Assembly: GCF_000091545.1 (NCBI RefSeq)
Contig: NC_006461.1
Span: forward strand, 433,564 to 497,563
Direction: 5' to 3'
DNA length: 64,000 nt
Source: Thermus thermophilus HB8
GTDB lineage: Bacteria; Deinococcota; Deinococci; Deinococcales; Thermaceae
Shown here: piece by piece, positions 19,236 through 27,172 of the stretch
Layout of the letters: each line of letters begins with the position of its first letter
Position numbering within the stretch: the first letter of the stretch is position 1
Program-made: the position numbers and the translations under genes
Notes under the pieces: generated by a model
The model's database searches: none
What the model saw: only the letters and a program-made list of their open reading frames with translations
What the model was told of the DNA's origin: nothing

Positions 19236-19975
19236 AGGCCCTCTTCGCCCTTTACCCCCTCCTCCAGGGGGACTACAGGGCGGTGGAGAAAGCCCTCCTG
19301 GCCCTGGAGGAAAGCGGGGCGAGCTACCGCGTCTTCCCCACCCACTCGGAGGTTTCCGGAAAGGAGGAGGAGGTCTTCCTCACCCTGCAAAGGGCCTTCC
19401 AGAAGGCGGCGGAGGAGGGGGCCTTGGTGATGTGGGCCCTCCTTACCAACGCCTGCGAGGCAGGGGACCCCTTCCGCAAGGAGGAAAGGCTTAGGCGCTT
19501 TCCTCCGGGGGAGATCGCTAGGAAGGCCCTGGAGGGCCTAAAGGCGAAAAGCGTCTTGGACATCGGCACCGGCACCGGGGTCTTCGCCGAGGCCTTCGCC
19601 GCCTTGGGCCTCTTCGTCGTGGGCCTGGACCCCAGGGCGGACCGCCTGGAGGTGGCCCGGGCCAAGGTGAAGGGGGCCCGGTTCGTGGAGGGGCGGGCCG
19701 AGGCCCTGCCCTTCCCCGACGGGAGCTTTGACCTCGCCTTCTTCGGCCTCGCCCTCCACCACCTGGACCCCGTTCCCGCCCTCCGGGAGGCCTCCCGGGT
19801 GGCCCGGCGCGTGGCCGTCTTGGAGTGGCCTTACCGGGAGGAGGAGGTGGGGCCGCCCCTGGGGCGGAGGTTCTCCTTGGAGGCCCTGGAAGGCCTCTTC
19901 CGGGAGGCTTTGGGAAGCCCGCCCCGCTTCTTGGTGGCGGAAGGCTACGTCCTCGCCCTTTGGGACAAGGGATAG
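19226..19975 (+). CDS. Fusion of YkoF/MTH1187-like domain and SAM methyltransferase
   Basis: A 249-residue protein. Residues 1-80 (ALFALYPLLQGDYRAVEKAL, then VFPTHSEVSGKEEEVFLTLQ) resemble the thiamine/HMP-binding YkoF/MTH1187 family. From about residue 105 a class I methyltransferase follows, with SVLDIGTGTGVFAEAFAALG and ALPFPDGSFDLAFFGLALHH. ATG 19226 is preceded by TATACT (19213-19218) and also by GGGGAG. The domain pairing suggests methylation of, or regulation by, a small heteroaromatic ligand, but the substrate is unknown. Confidence 0.72.
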   Translation: MAVKALFALYPLLQGDYRAVEKALLALEESGASYRVFPTHSEVSGKEEEVFLTLQRAFQKAAEEGALVMWALLTNACEAGDPFRKEERLRRFPPGEIARKALEGLKAKSVLDIGTGTGVFAEAFAALGLFVVGLDPRADRLEVARAKVKGARFVEGRAEALPFPDGSFDLAFFGLALHHLDPVPALREASRVARRVAVLEWPYREEEVGPPLGRRFSLEALEGLFREALGSPPRFLVAEGYVLALWDKG

Positions 19976-20020
19976 CGCGGAAACCCCCAGACTGGCGCAA
20001 GCCAGCCTGGAATGAAACAA

Positions 20021-20036
20021 GGCCCCTTTCGGGGCC
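20021..20036 (-). terminator. Intrinsic terminator after tRNA-Leu
   Basis: Read on the minus strand: GGCCCC, loop GAAA, GGGGCC, then TTGTTTCATT. It lies four bases after the CCA end of the tRNA. Confidence 0.75.
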
Positions 20037-20039
20037 CCT

Positions 20040-20126
20040 TGGTGCCGGGGGCGGGACTCGAACCCGCACGTCCTTGCGGACAGCAGATTTTGAGTCTGCC
20101 GCGTCTACCGGTTCCGCCACCCCGGC
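20040..20126 (-). tRNA. tRNA-Leu (CAA)
   Basis: An 87-base class II tRNA with a 7-bp acceptor stem (GCCGGGG/CCCCGGC), encoded CCA, an anticodon loop CTCAAAA giving anticodon CAA, and a long variable arm (TCCGCAAGGA). The D-arm contains GGTAGACGCGG. The 5' 22 bases overlap the end of the lnt coding sequence. Confidence 0.95.
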
Positions 20127-21436
20127 GGACGCACCCTAAGGATAAGGCCAAGGAGGAAGATGGTCAACGCCAGGCCCACCGCCCAGTCCCCGAAGCGGGC
20201 GTAAGGGGTGAGGCCCGTCCTTAGGGCGTAAGGGGCGAGGAGGAAGCCCTCTTGGTGCGGGGGGATTTCCGCCACCACCCGGCCGAAGGGGTCAACGCTT
20301 GCGGTGATCCCGTCGTTCCCGGCCCTGAGGAGCCACCGCCCCGTCTCCACCGCCCTTAGGCGTCCCAGGGCGAAGTGTTGCCTGCCCCCGAAGGAGGGGC
20401 CGAACCAGGCGTCGTTGGTGAGGAGGACGAGGACCCTGGCCCCTTCCCGCGCCAGGCCCCGGGCCACGGAGGGAAAGACGGACTCGTAGCAGATGAGGAC
20501 GCCGTAGGGCCCGATGGGGGCCACCTTCTCGCCAGGGGTGCGGTCTTGGAGGTCCCCAAGCCCCATGGCCCGGAAGAAGAAGGCGTAGACCCCTCCCAGG
20601 GCCTCCCGGAAGGGAAAGCGCTCCCCGAAGGGGACGAGGCGGGTCTTGTCGTAGTGGCCGAGGAGCTTGCCCTCCCGGTAGAGCACCGCCCGGTTGGGGC
20701 CGAGGAGGTTGAGGCCGGTGAGGAGGGGGCGGCCTTGGAGGAGGGCCTCCGCCTCCTGGGGGATCCGCCAGACCGCGGTCTCGGGCCAGACCACGAGGTC
20801 CGCCTCGGGGTGGGCCCGAAGCCCCGCCTCGGTGAGCCTCAGGTAGACCGCCTCGTCCAGCTCCCCCTGGAACTTCCTTAAGGGGTTGATGTTCCCCTGG
20901 ACCAAAAGGGCCTTGCCCTCGGGGTGCGCCTCGGGGAGGGGAAGGAGCCAGAGGAGGGCCCAAAGGAGGAGGACCCAAGGCCGCCTCGCCCGAAGGCCAT
21001 AGGCCACGAGGAGGACGAGGAGGGAGAGGAGGTAGACCCCGCCCCAGGCGGCGAGGATGCGGCCCGGGGCCTCCACCAGGGCGTAGCCCAGAAACCCCCA
21101 GGGGAAGGCGAGTTCTCCTTGCTCCGTGAGCCACTCCAGGAGAACCCACCCCCCGAGGCGCATGGGGGCGTTGGGGGTGAGGGCGAAGAGGAGGCCGAAG
21201 GAGAGGGCCTTGACGAGGACGAGGGGCAGAAAGGGCACCGCCCCCCAGGGGCCGAAGTTCTGGGCGAAGCTTTGCGGGAGCCAGACCAGGTGGAGCCCCC
21301 AAAACCCCAGGCCCGCCCAGAACCCTTCCCGGAAGCCCCCCTTGAGGAGGAAGGCGAGGACGAAGGGGGCGAGGAAGCCCAGGGGAAAGGGGGGGAGGGT
21401 GAGGGCGAGGAGGAGGCCCAAGGCCAAGGCCTTCAC
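20105..21436 (-). CDS. lnt: Apolipoprotein N-acyltransferase
   Basis: A 443-residue membrane protein: six or so hydrophobic segments in the first 180 residues, then a nitrilase-type domain with WPETA (catalytic Glu), the lysine in HYDKTRLVPFGE and the cysteine in GVLICYESVFP. It N-acylates the diacylglyceryl-cysteine of lipoproteins in the inner membrane. I place the start at GTG 21436 because TATGGT lies exactly six bases upstream; a longer frame to 21535 has a polar proline-rich extension unlike the family. Its stop codon lies inside the downstream tRNA-Leu. Confidence 0.88.
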   Translation of the reverse strand: MKALALGLLLALTLPPFPLGFLAPFVLAFLLKGGFREGFWAGLGFWGLHLVWLPQSFAQNFGPWGAVPFLPLVLVKALSFGLLFALTPNAPMRLGGWVLLEWLTEQGELAFPWGFLGYALVEAPGRILAAWGGVYLLSLLVLLVAYGLRARRPWVLLLWALLWLLPLPEAHPEGKALLVQGNINPLRKFQGELDEAVYLRLTEAGLRAHPEADLVVWPETAVWRIPQEAEALLQGRPLLTGLNLLGPNRAVLYREGKLLGHYDKTRLVPFGERFPFREALGGVYAFFFRAMGLGDLQDRTPGEKVAPIGPYGVLICYESVFPSVARGLAREGARVLVLLTNDAWFGPSFGGRQHFALGRLRAVETGRWLLRAGNDGITASVDPFGRVVAEIPPHQEGFLLAPYALRTGLTPYARFGDWAVGLALTIFLLGLILRVRPPGWRNR

Positions 21437-21442
21437 CCTTCC

Positions 21443-21448
21443 ACCATA
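21443..21448 (-). promoter_or_regulatory. -10 box for lnt
   Basis: TATGGT on the minus strand, six bases before GTG 21436, the same geometry as the other leaderless promoters here. Confidence 0.45.
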
Positions 21449-21505
21449 CGGGCTTCCCGGTTCCTTTTCACCGGGTTTTGACGGCGGAGGTGGGAGAATG
21501 GGGCC

Positions 21506-22210
21506 ATGCGCCTTGGGGTCCTCTCGGACCTTCACGCCAACCTCCCCGCCCTCGAGGCCGCCCTGGAGGCCCTACGGGCCGAGGGGGTGGACGAGGTTCT
21601 GGTCCTCGGGGACCTGGTGGGCTACGGGCCCCACCCCAGGCAGGTGATCCACCGGATCTGGGAGGAAGGGCTTGCCGCCATCGCCGGGGCCTGGGACCTA
21701 AGGGTGGCCTACCCCCTCCCCGGGCCCCTGCCCGAGGGGGTGGGCAAGGCCACCCTGGAGTGGACCCGGGCGCAGCTCGGGGAGAAGGAGCTCGCCTACC
21801 TCCGCAGCCTCAGGCTTTCCCACCGCAAGTCCTACGGGGGGATGCGCCTCGTGGCCTTCCACGGGAAGCCGGGGGACCCCGAGGGGCGGGTGGACCTTCT
21901 GGGCCCCGCGCGGGACCTCGCTTTCTTTCTGGAGCGGTACGGGGCCGAGGCCTTGCTCCTCGGGGGAAGCCACCTTCCCCTGGCGCGGCGGGTGGGGAGG
22001 GGGCTTGTCGCCGACCCGGGGAGCGTGGGCCTAAGCCTCACCGGGGAGCACGGGGCGGACGCCATGGTGCTGGACACAGAGACCCTCGGGGCCCGCTTCC
22101 TCAAAGTGCCCTACGACCTAGGCCCCCTGCTCTTTGACCTCAGGGCCTGGGGCCTCCCTCCCGTCCTGGAGCAGGTGTACCGCTTCGGGCGCTTCCCCAA
22201 GAAGGGCTAG
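21506..22210 (+). CDS. Calcineurin-like phosphoesterase (YfcE/MJ0936-like)
   Basis: A 234-residue metallophosphoesterase with the metal motifs SDLHAN (residues 7-12), LGDLVGYGP, and HGKPGDP, but the asparagine of the GNH motif is replaced (IAGAWDLR), and the final GHTH-like motif reads GGSHLPL. These changes may affect metal coordination or activity. GAGAAT lies six bases before the ATG, a weak leaderless -10. Its 3' end overlaps the convergent queG gene by 93 bases. Confidence 0.8.
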   Translation: MRLGVLSDLHANLPALEAALEALRAEGVDEVLVLGDLVGYGPHPRQVIHRIWEEGLAAIAGAWDLRVAYPLPGPLPEGVGKATLEWTRAQLGEKELAYLRSLRLSHRKSYGGMRLVAFHGKPGDPEGRVDLLGPARDLAFFLERYGAEALLLGGSHLPLARRVGRGLVADPGSVGLSLTGEHGADAMVLDTETLGARFLKVPYDLGPLLFDLRAWGLPPVLEQVYRFGRFPKKG

Positions 22211-23251
22211 GGCCTCCTCGCGGAGCCCGGGGTCCTGGAGGAAGGGGTCCAGGGGCTTTCCCATGAGGTGGAGGGCCCTTAGGGCGGTGCGCCGCACCAG
22301 GGGGTTCGGGTCCCGGGTCGCCTCCAGGAAGAGGGCCTCCCCCAGGCCCAGGTTGAAGAGGACGATGAGGGCGTTCCGGGCCATGCGGGCCCTTCCCGCC
22401 CGGAGGAAGGCGGTGCCCGCGTACTTCCTCCCGAAGGCCCGCCCCGAGAGGCGGAAGAAGTCCAGGAGGTCCGGGTGGGCGAGCTCGGGCTCGGGCCTTA
22501 AGGCCTTCCAGACCTTGCCGAACCTCTCCCAGGGGCAGGCTTCCCCGCAGAGGTCGCAGCCGAAAAGCCAGTCCCCGATTCCCGGCCAGAGGGAGGGGGG
22601 GATGGGGCCCTTGTGCTCAATGGTGAGGTAGCTCACGCAGGCACGGGCGTCCAGGGTGCCGTCCCCGAGGAGGGCTTCCGTGGGGCAGGCGGAAAGGCAG
22701 CGGGCGCAGCGGCCGCAGCGGCTAGGGTGGAGGGGGGCGGCCTCCACCTCCAGGGGGGTGAGGAGGACGCCGATAAAGGCGTGGACCCCGAAGGCTTGGG
22801 AGAGGAAGTAGCCGCTTTTCCCGATCCAGCCCGCCCCGGAGAGGGCGGCGAGGGTGCGCTCGGGCAGGGGCCCGTGGTCCACGTAGCCCTTGGCCTTTAG
22901 GCCCAGGCCCCGCGCCGTCTCCTCCAGGGCCTTCAGCGCCTCCCCCAGGACCAGGTGGTAGTCCCGCGTCCAAGCGTAGCGGGCGACCCGGCCCACCCGG
23001 AGGCCCCCAGGGGGGGTCCCGGGGTCGGGGTAGGCGTAGGGGGCGAAGAGGAGGAGGGCGCTTTTTGCCCAGGGGAAGCGCTTTCTCGGGTGGAAGCGCT
23101 CCGGGGCCTCGAGGTAGGCCATCCCCCCGTGGCGGCCCGCTTCCAGCCACGCCCGGTGGCGGGCCTCGGCCTCTTGGGGCAGGTCCAGGGGGGCCCAGGC
23201 GAAGAGGAGGCCGAGCTCCCGCGCCCGTTCCTCCAGGAGGTCCTTCACCAC
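22118..23251 (-). CDS. queG: Epoxyqueuosine reductase
   Basis: A 377-residue cobalamin- and [4Fe-4S]-dependent enzyme for the last step of queuosine synthesis in tRNA. Two iron-sulfur motifs are visible, CGRCARCLSACP and CDLCGEACPW, and the C-terminus has a HEAT-like repeat (NPLVRRTALRAL). The GTG start lies inside the end of the PIN-toxin gene (7-base overlap), so it should be translated from the same mRNA as the toxin-antitoxin pair. The C-terminal end overlaps the convergent phosphoesterase gene. Confidence 0.93.
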   Translation of the reverse strand: MVKDLLEERARELGLLFAWAPLDLPQEAEARHRAWLEAGRHGGMAYLEAPERFHPRKRFPWAKSALLLFAPYAYPDPGTPPGGLRVGRVARYAWTRDYHLVLGEALKALEETARGLGLKAKGYVDHGPLPERTLAALSGAGWIGKSGYFLSQAFGVHAFIGVLLTPLEVEAAPLHPSRCGRCARCLSACPTEALLGDGTLDARACVSYLTIEHKGPIPPSLWPGIGDWLFGCDLCGEACPWERFGKVWKALRPEPELAHPDLLDFFRLSGRAFGRKYAGTAFLRAGRARMARNALIVLFNLGLGEALFLEATRDPNPLVRRTALRALHLMGKPLDPFLQDPGLREEALALLGEAPEAVHLLQDGREAPGPEVKEQGA

Positions 23252-23637
23252 AGGGTCTCCACGCCGAAACTGGGGAAGGCGCGGTCGGTGGTGAGGAGGA
23301 CGAGGCCTTCCACCAGGCTCTGGGCGGCCAGGATGCGGTCAAAGGGGTCCCGCTGCTCCCCGGGAAGCCTTCCCGCCAGGAGGGCGTGGGCAAGCCTTAT
23401 GGGAAGCTCCTCGGCCCCCAGACGGGAGAGGTGGCCTTCCAGGCCCTCCAAGACCGCCTCGGCGCCGGAAAGCTTCCCTAGGCGGTGCTTGGTGGCCATC
23501 TCCCAGGCGCTGGCTGAGGAGACGAGAAGAGGGGTGTCGGGGTCCTCCAAAAGCGCCCGGACCCTAGGGCTCAGCCGCTCGGGTTCCGTGAGGGCCCAGA
23601 TGAGGACGTGGGTGTCTAGGAGGTAGCGCCTTCCCAC
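23245..23637 (-). CDS. PIN-domain ribonuclease toxin, VapC family
   Basis: A 130-residue PIN protein with conserved acidic residues in YLLDTHVLIWAL, ASAWEMATKHRLGK, DPFDRILAAQ and LLTTDRAF. It belongs to the group that pairs with Phd-type antitoxins. It overlaps the antitoxin gene by 22 bases and queG by 7. Likely an endoribonuclease held inactive by its partner. The RNA target is unknown. Confidence 0.9.
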   Translation of the reverse strand: MGRRYLLDTHVLIWALTEPERLSPRVRALLEDPDTPLLVSSASAWEMATKHRLGKLSGAEAVLEGLEGHLSRLGAEELPIRLAHALLAGRLPGEQRDPFDRILAAQSLVEGLVLLTTDRAFPSFGVETLW

Positions 23638-23846
23638 AGGGCGAGCTCCTCCTCGGGAAGGGGTTCAAAGAAGCTCTCAGGGAGCTTCCCCGGGACAAAC
23701 CCCAGGGGGCGCTTCCCCTTGCGGTAGGGGACGAGCCTGGCCACGGGGGTTTTGCCCCTCAGGATCACCACCTCTTCCCCCTCCTCCACGGCTTTTAGGA
23801 GGCGGGAGAGGTGGGTCTTGGCCTGGTGCACGGTGAAGGCCTTCAC
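23616..23846 (-). CDS. Antitoxin, Phd/YefM family
   Basis: A 76-residue protein. MKAFTVHQAKTHLSRLLKAV and the following GEEVVILRGKTPVARL are the typical Phd DNA-binding fold; the C-terminal 25 residues would wrap the PIN toxin. GTG start with TAAGCT six bases upstream inside a repeated TTAGC sequence, which would allow autorepression. Confidence 0.9.
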   Translation of the reverse strand: MKAFTVHQAKTHLSRLLKAVEEGEEVVILRGKTPVARLVPYRKGKRPLGFVPGKLPESFFEPLPEEELALWEGATS

Positions 23847-23850
23847 GGAC

Positions 23851-23892
23851 TTAGCTTAGCGAGCTTAGCTAACAAAGCGCAAGGGGTATAAT
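23851..23892. promoter_or_regulatory. Overlapping divergent promoters and operator, antitoxin versus hom
   Basis: Minus strand: TAAGCT (complement of 23853-23858) six bases from the antitoxin GTG. Plus strand: TATAAT at 23887-23892 six bases from the hom ATG. Between them TTAGC occurs at 23851, 23856 and 23865, with TTAGCTAA at the right end; such iterated sequence is a plausible operator for the Phd-type antitoxin. The two promoters share about 40 bases. Confidence 0.6.
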
Positions 23893-23898
23893 CCCCCC

Positions 23899-24897
23899 AT
23901 GGAGGCCTTAAAGATCGCCCTCTTGGGGGGCGGCACCGTGGGGAGCGCCTTCTACAACCTCGTGTTGGAGCGGGCGGAGGAGCTTTCCGCCTTCGGGGTC
24001 GTCCCCCGTTTCCTCGGCGTCTTGGTGCGGGACCCGAGGAAGCCCAGGGCCATCCCCCAGGAACTTCTTCGCGCCGAGCCCTTTGACCTCCTGGAGGCCG
24101 ACCTGGTGGTGGAGGCCATGGGGGGGGTGGAGGCCCCCCTTAGGCTCGTCCTCCCCGCCCTCGAGGCCGGCATCCCCCTCATCACCGCCAACAAGGCCCT
24201 CCTCGCCGAGGCCTGGGAGTCCTTAAGGCCCTTCGCCGAGGAGGGGCTCATCTACCACGAGGCGAGCGTCATGGCGGGCACCCCCGCCCTCTCCTTCCTG
24301 GAGACCCTGAGGGGAAGCGAGCTTCTGGAGCTCCACGGCATCCTGAACGGCACCACCCTCTACATCCTCCAGGAGATGGAGAAGGGCCGGACCTACGCCG
24401 AGGCGCTTCTTGAGGCCCAGCGCCTGGGCTACGCCGAGGCCGACCCCACCTTGGACGTGGAGGGGATAGACGCCGCCCACAAGCTCACCCTCCTCGCCCG
24501 GCTCCTCGTGGACCCCGGCTTCCCCTTCGCCGAGGTGGAGGCCCAAGGCATCGCCCGCCTCACCCCAGAGGTCCTGCAAAAGGCCGAGGCCCGGGGGGAG
24601 CGGGTGCGCCTCGTGGCGAGCCTCTTCGGGGAAGGGGGGAGGTGGCGGGCGGCGGTGGCCCCAAGGCGCCTTCCCCAGGACCACCCCTTGGCGAGGGCCC
24701 GGGGAAACGCCCTCTGGGTCCGGGCCAGGCCTTTGGGGGAGGCCTTCGTCACGGGGCCTGGGGCGGGGGGCGGGGCCACGGCGAGCGGGCTTTTCGCCGA
24801 CCTCCTCCGCTTCCTCTCCGGGGCCCCGGGGCACCTCCCTGCCCCCCGGGCGAGGCCCCCTTTGGAGGAGGGAAGCCCCTGGCCGGGGGTAGAATGA
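23899..24897 (+). CDS. hom: Homoserine dehydrogenase
   Basis: A 332-residue enzyme reducing aspartate semialdehyde to homoserine. The NAD(P) motif GGGTVGSAF is near residue 10; the catalytic-domain signature reads LNGTTLYILQEMEKGRTYAE with TLDVEGIDAAHKL. It lacks a C-terminal ACT domain (usual bacterial enzymes have about 430 residues), so feedback inhibition by threonine through ACT is not expected. Leaderless promoter TATAAT. Threonine synthase follows after one intervening gene. Confidence 0.93.
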   Translation: MEALKIALLGGGTVGSAFYNLVLERAEELSAFGVVPRFLGVLVRDPRKPRAIPQELLRAEPFDLLEADLVVEAMGGVEAPLRLVLPALEAGIPLITANKALLAEAWESLRPFAEEGLIYHEASVMAGTPALSFLETLRGSELLELHGILNGTTLYILQEMEKGRTYAEALLEAQRLGYAEADPTLDVEGIDAAHKLTLLARLLVDPGFPFAEVEAQGIARLTPEVLQKAEARGERVRLVASLFGEGGRWRAAVAPRRLPQDHPLARARGNALWVRARPLGEAFVTGPGAGGGATASGLFADLLRFLSGAPGHLPAPRARPPLEEGSPWPGVE

Positions 24898-24901
24898 GGG
24901 C

Positions 24902-25465
24902 GTGCCCCTTCTGGACCTTCTGCGCCCCGTGAGCGATGAGGAGCTCCGCGTCCTTTCCGAGAGAAACCCGGGCTGGCAGTTTGAGCGCTTGGCCGACGGG
25001 AGGCTCATCGTGTCCCCCACGGGCGGGGAAAGCGGGCGGATCCGCGCCGCCGTCCTAGGACCGCTTTACCGGTGGAACGAGGCGCGGGGCCTGGGGGTGG
25101 TCTTTGACGCCTCCACAGGGTTCAAACTCCCCGACGGCTCGGTCCTCGCCCCGGACGCCGCTTTCCTCCTGGGCAAGAGGTGGCAGGCCCTCTCCCAAGA
25201 GGCGCGGGAAGGGTTTCCTCCCCTGGCCCCGGACGCGGTGTTTGAGGTGCGCTCTAGAAGCCAGGGCCTCGAGGAGCTCCGGGAGAAGGCGGCCTGGTAC
25301 CTGGCGAACGGGGTGCGCCTCGTGGTCCTCCTGGACCCTTACCTCCACCGGGTGGAGGTCTTCCGCCCGGGAGGGGTGGAGGGCCACCAGGGGCCGGAAC
25401 GGGTGCCCTTAGACCCCGGGCTTCCCGGCTTCGCCCTGGAAACCCGGGGCCTTTTCCTCCCTTGA
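24902..25465 (+). CDS. Uma2-family (DUF820) restriction-endonuclease-fold protein
   Basis: A 187-residue protein with the PD-(D/E)XK features of the Uma2 family: LPDGSVLAPDAAFL, then DAVFEVRSRSQGLEELREK where the E-x-R segment replaces the usual E-x-x-S/K. The C-terminus gives a strand VLLDPYLHRVEVFRPGG. Start GTG with TAGAAT six bases upstream. It sits between hom and thrC. Uma2 proteins are spread by transfer and their function is unresolved, so no activity is claimed. Confidence 0.83.
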   Translation: MPLLDLLRPVSDEELRVLSERNPGWQFERLADGRLIVSPTGGESGRIRAAVLGPLYRWNEARGLGVVFDASTGFKLPDGSVLAPDAAFLLGKRWQALSQEAREGFPPLAPDAVFEVRSRSQGLEELREKAAWYLANGVRLVVLLDPYLHRVEVFRPGGVEGHQGPERVPLDPGLPGFALETRGLFLP

Positions 25466-25496
25466 CGGCGAGGCCTTAAGGCCGGAGCATGGGGCC

Positions 25497-26552
25497 ATGC
25501 GGCCGCCCCTCATAGAGCGCTACCGGAACCTCCTCCCGGTCTCGGAGAAGACGCCGGTGATAAGCCTCCTGGAGGGCTCCACCCCCCTCATCCCCCTTAA
25601 GGGCCCGGAGGAGGCGAGGAAGAAGGGCATCCGCCTCTACGCCAAGTACGAGGGCTTAAACCCCACGGGAAGCTTCAAGGACCGGGGGATGACCCTCGCC
25701 GTCTCCAAGGCGGTGGAAGGGGGGGCCCAGGCCGTCGCCTGCGCCAGCACCGGGAACACCGCCGCCTCCGCCGCCGCCTACGCCGCAAGGGCCGGGATTT
25801 TGGCCATCGTGGTCCTCCCCGCGGGGTACGTGGCCTTGGGCAAGGTGGCCCAGAGCCTGGTGCACGGGGCGAGGATCGTCCAGGTGGAGGGGAACTTTGA
25901 CGACGCCCTGCGCCTCACCCAAAAGCTGACGGAGGCCTTCCCCGTGGCCCTGGTGAACTCCGTGAACCCCCACCGCCTGGAGGGCCAGAAGACCCTGGCC
26001 TTTGAGGTGGTGGACGAGCTCGGCGACGCCCCCCACTACCACGCCCTCCCCGTGGGGAACGCGGGGAACATCACCGCCCACTGGATGGGCTACAAAGCGT
26101 ACCACGCCCTGGGCAAGGCCAAAAGGCTTCCCAGAATGCTCGGCTTCCAGGCGGCGGGGGCGGCCCCCTTGGTCCTGGGCCGCCCGGTGGAGCGCCCCGA
26201 GACCCTGGCCACCGCCATCCGCATCGGCAACCCGGCGAGCTGGCAAGGGGCCGTGCGGGCCAAGGAGGAGTCGGGGGGGGTCATAGAGGCGGTGACGGAC
26301 GAGGAGATCCTCTTCGCCTACCGCTACCTGGCCCGGGAGGAAGGGATCTTCTGCGAGCCCGCAAGCGCCGCCGCCATGGCGGGGGTCTTCAAGCTGTTGC
26401 GGGAGGGTAGGCTTGAGCCGGAGAGCACCGTGGTCCTCACCCTCACGGGCCACGGCCTCAAGGACCCGGCCACCGCCGAGAGGGTGGCCGAGCTTCCCCC
26501 GCCCGTGCCCGCCCGCCTCGAGGCGGTGGCCGCGGCCGCGGGGCTTTTGTGA
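25497..26552 (+). CDS. thrC: Threonine synthase
   Basis: A 351-residue PLP enzyme of fold type II, the short class. The PLP lysine is in NPTGSFKDRGMT (about residue 60), the phosphate cup in GNAGNITAHW, and the cofactor-binding serine/threonine region in LTGHGLKD. It converts O-phosphohomoserine to threonine. It lies 31 bases after the Uma2-like gene, with GAGCAT six bases before the ATG, a weak leaderless -10. Confidence 0.95.
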   Translation: MRPPLIERYRNLLPVSEKTPVISLLEGSTPLIPLKGPEEARKKGIRLYAKYEGLNPTGSFKDRGMTLAVSKAVEGGAQAVACASTGNTAASAAAYAARAGILAIVVLPAGYVALGKVAQSLVHGARIVQVEGNFDDALRLTQKLTEAFPVALVNSVNPHRLEGQKTLAFEVVDELGDAPHYHALPVGNAGNITAHWMGYKAYHALGKAKRLPRMLGFQAAGAAPLVLGRPVERPETLATAIRIGNPASWQGAVRAKEESGGVIEAVTDEEILFAYRYLAREEGIFCEPASAAAMAGVFKLLREGRLEPESTVVLTLTGHGLKDPATAERVAELPPPVPARLEAVAAAAGLL

Positions 26553-26564
26553 TAGCCTTGGGGC

Positions 26565-26873
26565 ATGGCCGAGCGCGCCCGCAAGAAAGTCCCCGAGCCT
26601 TTTCCCGGGGCCTACTACCTGGCCGGGGCCATCACCGTCGCTCTGATGCTCCTCTTCCTGGCCCTGGGGGCGAGCCTGCCCCCGGGGGTGGCGGGGTTTC
26701 TCGTGGCCTTCGTCCTGGGCCTCACCGTGAGCCCCAGGTACGTGCCCTTCTTCCTCCTGGCCGGGGTCTTCTCGGCGGTCATGGGCTTTTTGGGGCGCGA
26801 GCCCCAGGTGGCCTGGGGGGGTGTGGCCCTCGTCCTCTCCCAGCTTGTGGTGCGCCGCTTCGTGAAGGACTGA
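26565..26873 (+). CDS. Small membrane protein of unknown function
   Basis: A 102-residue protein with three hydrophobic segments (about residues 20-38, 42-58, 60-95) and a basic N-terminus and C-terminus. TAGCCT lies six bases before the ATG. It is followed after two bases by another small membrane protein. I do not recognise the family. Confidence 0.72.
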   Translation: MAERARKKVPEPFPGAYYLAGAITVALMLLFLALGASLPPGVAGFLVAFVLGLTVSPRYVPFFLLAGVFSAVMGFLGREPQVAWGGVALVLSQLVVRRFVKD

Positions 26874-26875
26874 GG

Positions 26876-27172
26876 ATGGGTCCAGACCGCCTCTCCCAGG
26901 CCCTCTCCCTCCTCGGGATCGCGGGCTACGTCTACTTCCTCTGGTTCCGCCCGAACCAGGAAGGCCTCGCCCTCGCCCTGGGCCTCGCCCTCGGGGGGGC
27001 GGCGGTGGCCTACGGGGAAAGGCCCTTCCTCGTTCCCCTCTTCGCCGTGCTTTACGGGGGGATCCTCTTCCTCCAGCTCTTCTACGGCCACCCCTGGGCC
27101 TTCCTCCTCGGGGGGCTTTTGGGCGCCGGGCTTCCCTACGCCTTTTACCGCTTGCGGAAACCCAGGAGGTAG
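26876..27172 (+). CDS. Small membrane protein of unknown function
   Basis: A 98-residue protein with three or four hydrophobic segments, ending FYRLRKPRR. The ATG follows the previous stop by two bases (TGAGGATG), implying coupled translation. Its last 28 bases overlap the convergent gene. Family not recognised. Confidence 0.7.
   Translation: MGPDRLSQALSLLGIAGYVYFLWFRPNQEGLALALGLALGGAAVAYGERPFLVPLFAVLYGGILFLQLFYGHPWAFLLGGLLGAGLPYAFYRLRKPRR

Noticed and set aside
19992..20005. Short hairpin CTGGC-GCAA-GCCAG after the methyltransferase gene as a terminator
   Set aside because: Only 5 bp and no T-tract; kept out of the feature list.
23851..23870. HspR-type operator at the antitoxin promoter, since CTTAGC also occurs before the HspR-like gene
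   Set aside because: The TTAGC units are direct repeats and do not form CTTAGC-N7-GCTAAG; shared hexamer is weak evidence.
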